From NCBI GenBank assembly GCA_002390225.1, contig DGOW01000088.1, positions 1-16,390 on the forward strand: a stretch of DNA of 16,390 nucleotides, in the 5' to 3' direction. The position numbers and the translations under genes were made by a program. The notes under the pieces are model-generated. The model ran no database searches. It saw only the letters and a list, made by a program, of their open reading frames with translations, and was not told the origin of the DNA. Position 1 is the first letter of the stretch, and every line of letters starts with the position of its first letter. Origin of the DNA: Gemmatimonadales bacterium UBA4456. GTDB taxonomy: Bacteria; Gemmatimonadota; Gemmatimonadetes; Longimicrobiales; Gaopeijiaceae. Shown here piece by piece: positions 15,800 through 16,390 of the stretch.

Positions 15800-16390
15800 C
15801 TACAGGAAGAACTCGATGGCAATGAATCCGCCGACGAACAGCAGGCTGAAGAACACCACGAGCTTGTCAAAGTGCAGATCTATGAAGCGTTCGATCGGAC
15901 GTCCGAACTTGTAGACCAACCCGGCAATCAGGAAGAAGCGAAAGCCACGACTCAGGGTGGATGCCAGGACAAAGACACCGAAGTTGATGTTGAACACCCC
16001 GGATGCGAGGGTGAACACCTTGTACGGGATCGGCGTGAGTCCAGCCAGGAACACGGCTGCGAAGCCGTTGGCATCATAGAAGTCGCGGACGCCTTCGAAC
16101 GCCTCCTGAGATACGCCCGGGACGTAGGCGAAGAACCAGTCCTGCGCGATGTGCCACCCACCCGCCCCGATCGCATAGCCGACCATCCCGCCCAGAACGG
16201 ACGCAACGGTGCAGACGGCAGCGAACTTGAGGGACTTGCGGCTCGCGCCGAGACACAGGGCGAGCAACAGAGGATCCGGAGGGAGCGGAAAGAAAGACGA
16301 CTCCGCCGCCGAGATCAGGAACAGCGCCGGAACGCCGTACCGGGTGTCCGCCCAGTGTAGGACCCAGTCGTAGAGCCGGCGGATCGGGTT
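15800..16390 (-). CDS. YqaA/DedA-related VTT-domain membrane protein (5' end outside window)
   Basis: 196 residues are visible and the frame continues off the right edge, so the start is not in the window. The conserved features are L-Y-D-W-V-L near the start, A-E-S-S-F-F-P-L-P-P-D-P-L-L-L (the family's re-entrant segment), then A-A-V-F-L-A-G-L-T-P-I-P-Y-K-V-F-T-L-A-S-G and S-T-L-S-R-G-F-R-F-F, followed by two C-terminal hydrophobic segments. This is the YqaA type of the DedA/VTT superfamily; DedA relatives act as lipid flippases or scramblases and affect membrane homeostasis, but YqaA itself is not well defined. The visible length is already near the usual ~200 residues, so only a few residues are missing. 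The repeat protein gene follows 91 bases downstream on the same strand. Confidence 0.88.
   Translation of the reverse strand, partial: NPIRRLYDWVLHWADTRYGVPALFLISAAESSFFPLPPDPLLLALCLGASRKSLKFAAVCTVASVLGGMVGYAIGAGGWHIAQDWFFAYVPGVSQEAFEGVRDFYDANGFAAVFLAGLTPIPYKVFTLASGVFNINFGVFVLASTLSRGFRFFLIAGLVYKFGRPIERFIDLHFDKLVVFFSLLFVGGFIAIEFFL

Noticed and set aside
15527..16360. A 277-codon plus-strand open frame crossing two minus-strand genes
   Set aside because: It spans the gap between the repeat protein and the YqaA gene and has no family motif, whereas the opposite strand carries conserved VTT motifs.

Overview
This is a high-GC bacterial chromosome segment with dense genes on both strands. The phylum is an inference. 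A Ser/Thr kinase fused to a C-terminal beta-propeller-like half, an LVIVD-repeat protein with Ig-like domains, TPR lipoproteins and a YqaA-type membrane protein together resemble Gemmatimonadota or a neighbouring phylum. No marker gene here proves it. I see no phage, insertion sequence, CRISPR array or defence island; this reads as ordinary chromosome.

Layout. The left edge holds the 3' end of an rlpA-like gene (+). A non-coding stretch follows, with an AT-rich palindrome and a terminator hairpin. Next come three minus-strand genes, read right to left: an Fsr-like MFS exporter, a Crp/Fnr-type regulator translationally coupled to it, and a membrane-anchored TPR protein with its own candidate promoter. 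Divergent from these is a tight plus-strand operon: a secreted gamma-glutamyltransferase-family hydrolase, a DUF423 membrane protein (1 base gap) and a class III sirtuin (4-base GTGA overlap). Converging on it is a minus-strand set read from about 10.6 kb: TPR lipoprotein, Ig-like/LVIVD propeller protein, and PLP-dependent threonine/serine dehydratase.

A secreted SGNH/DUF4886-like hydrolase is divergent from that set. Then comes a gene-poor stretch (about 11.6-12.3 kb) with tRNA-Arg(CCU) on the minus strand and an unusual nested inverted repeat just past its 3' end. The right end, all minus strand, has a receptor-type Ser/Thr kinase of 892 residues, an unrecognised acidic protein with four I-x-P-D-D/E repeats, and a YqaA/VTT membrane protein cut by the window edge.

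No complete new system is evident. The points most worth a second look are the repeat-bearing orphan protein beside the kinase, the alternative-pairing inverted repeats beside the tRNA, operator-like palindromes in two divergent intergenic regions, and the gamma-glutamyltransferase homologue that lacks the usual glutamate-binding residues.
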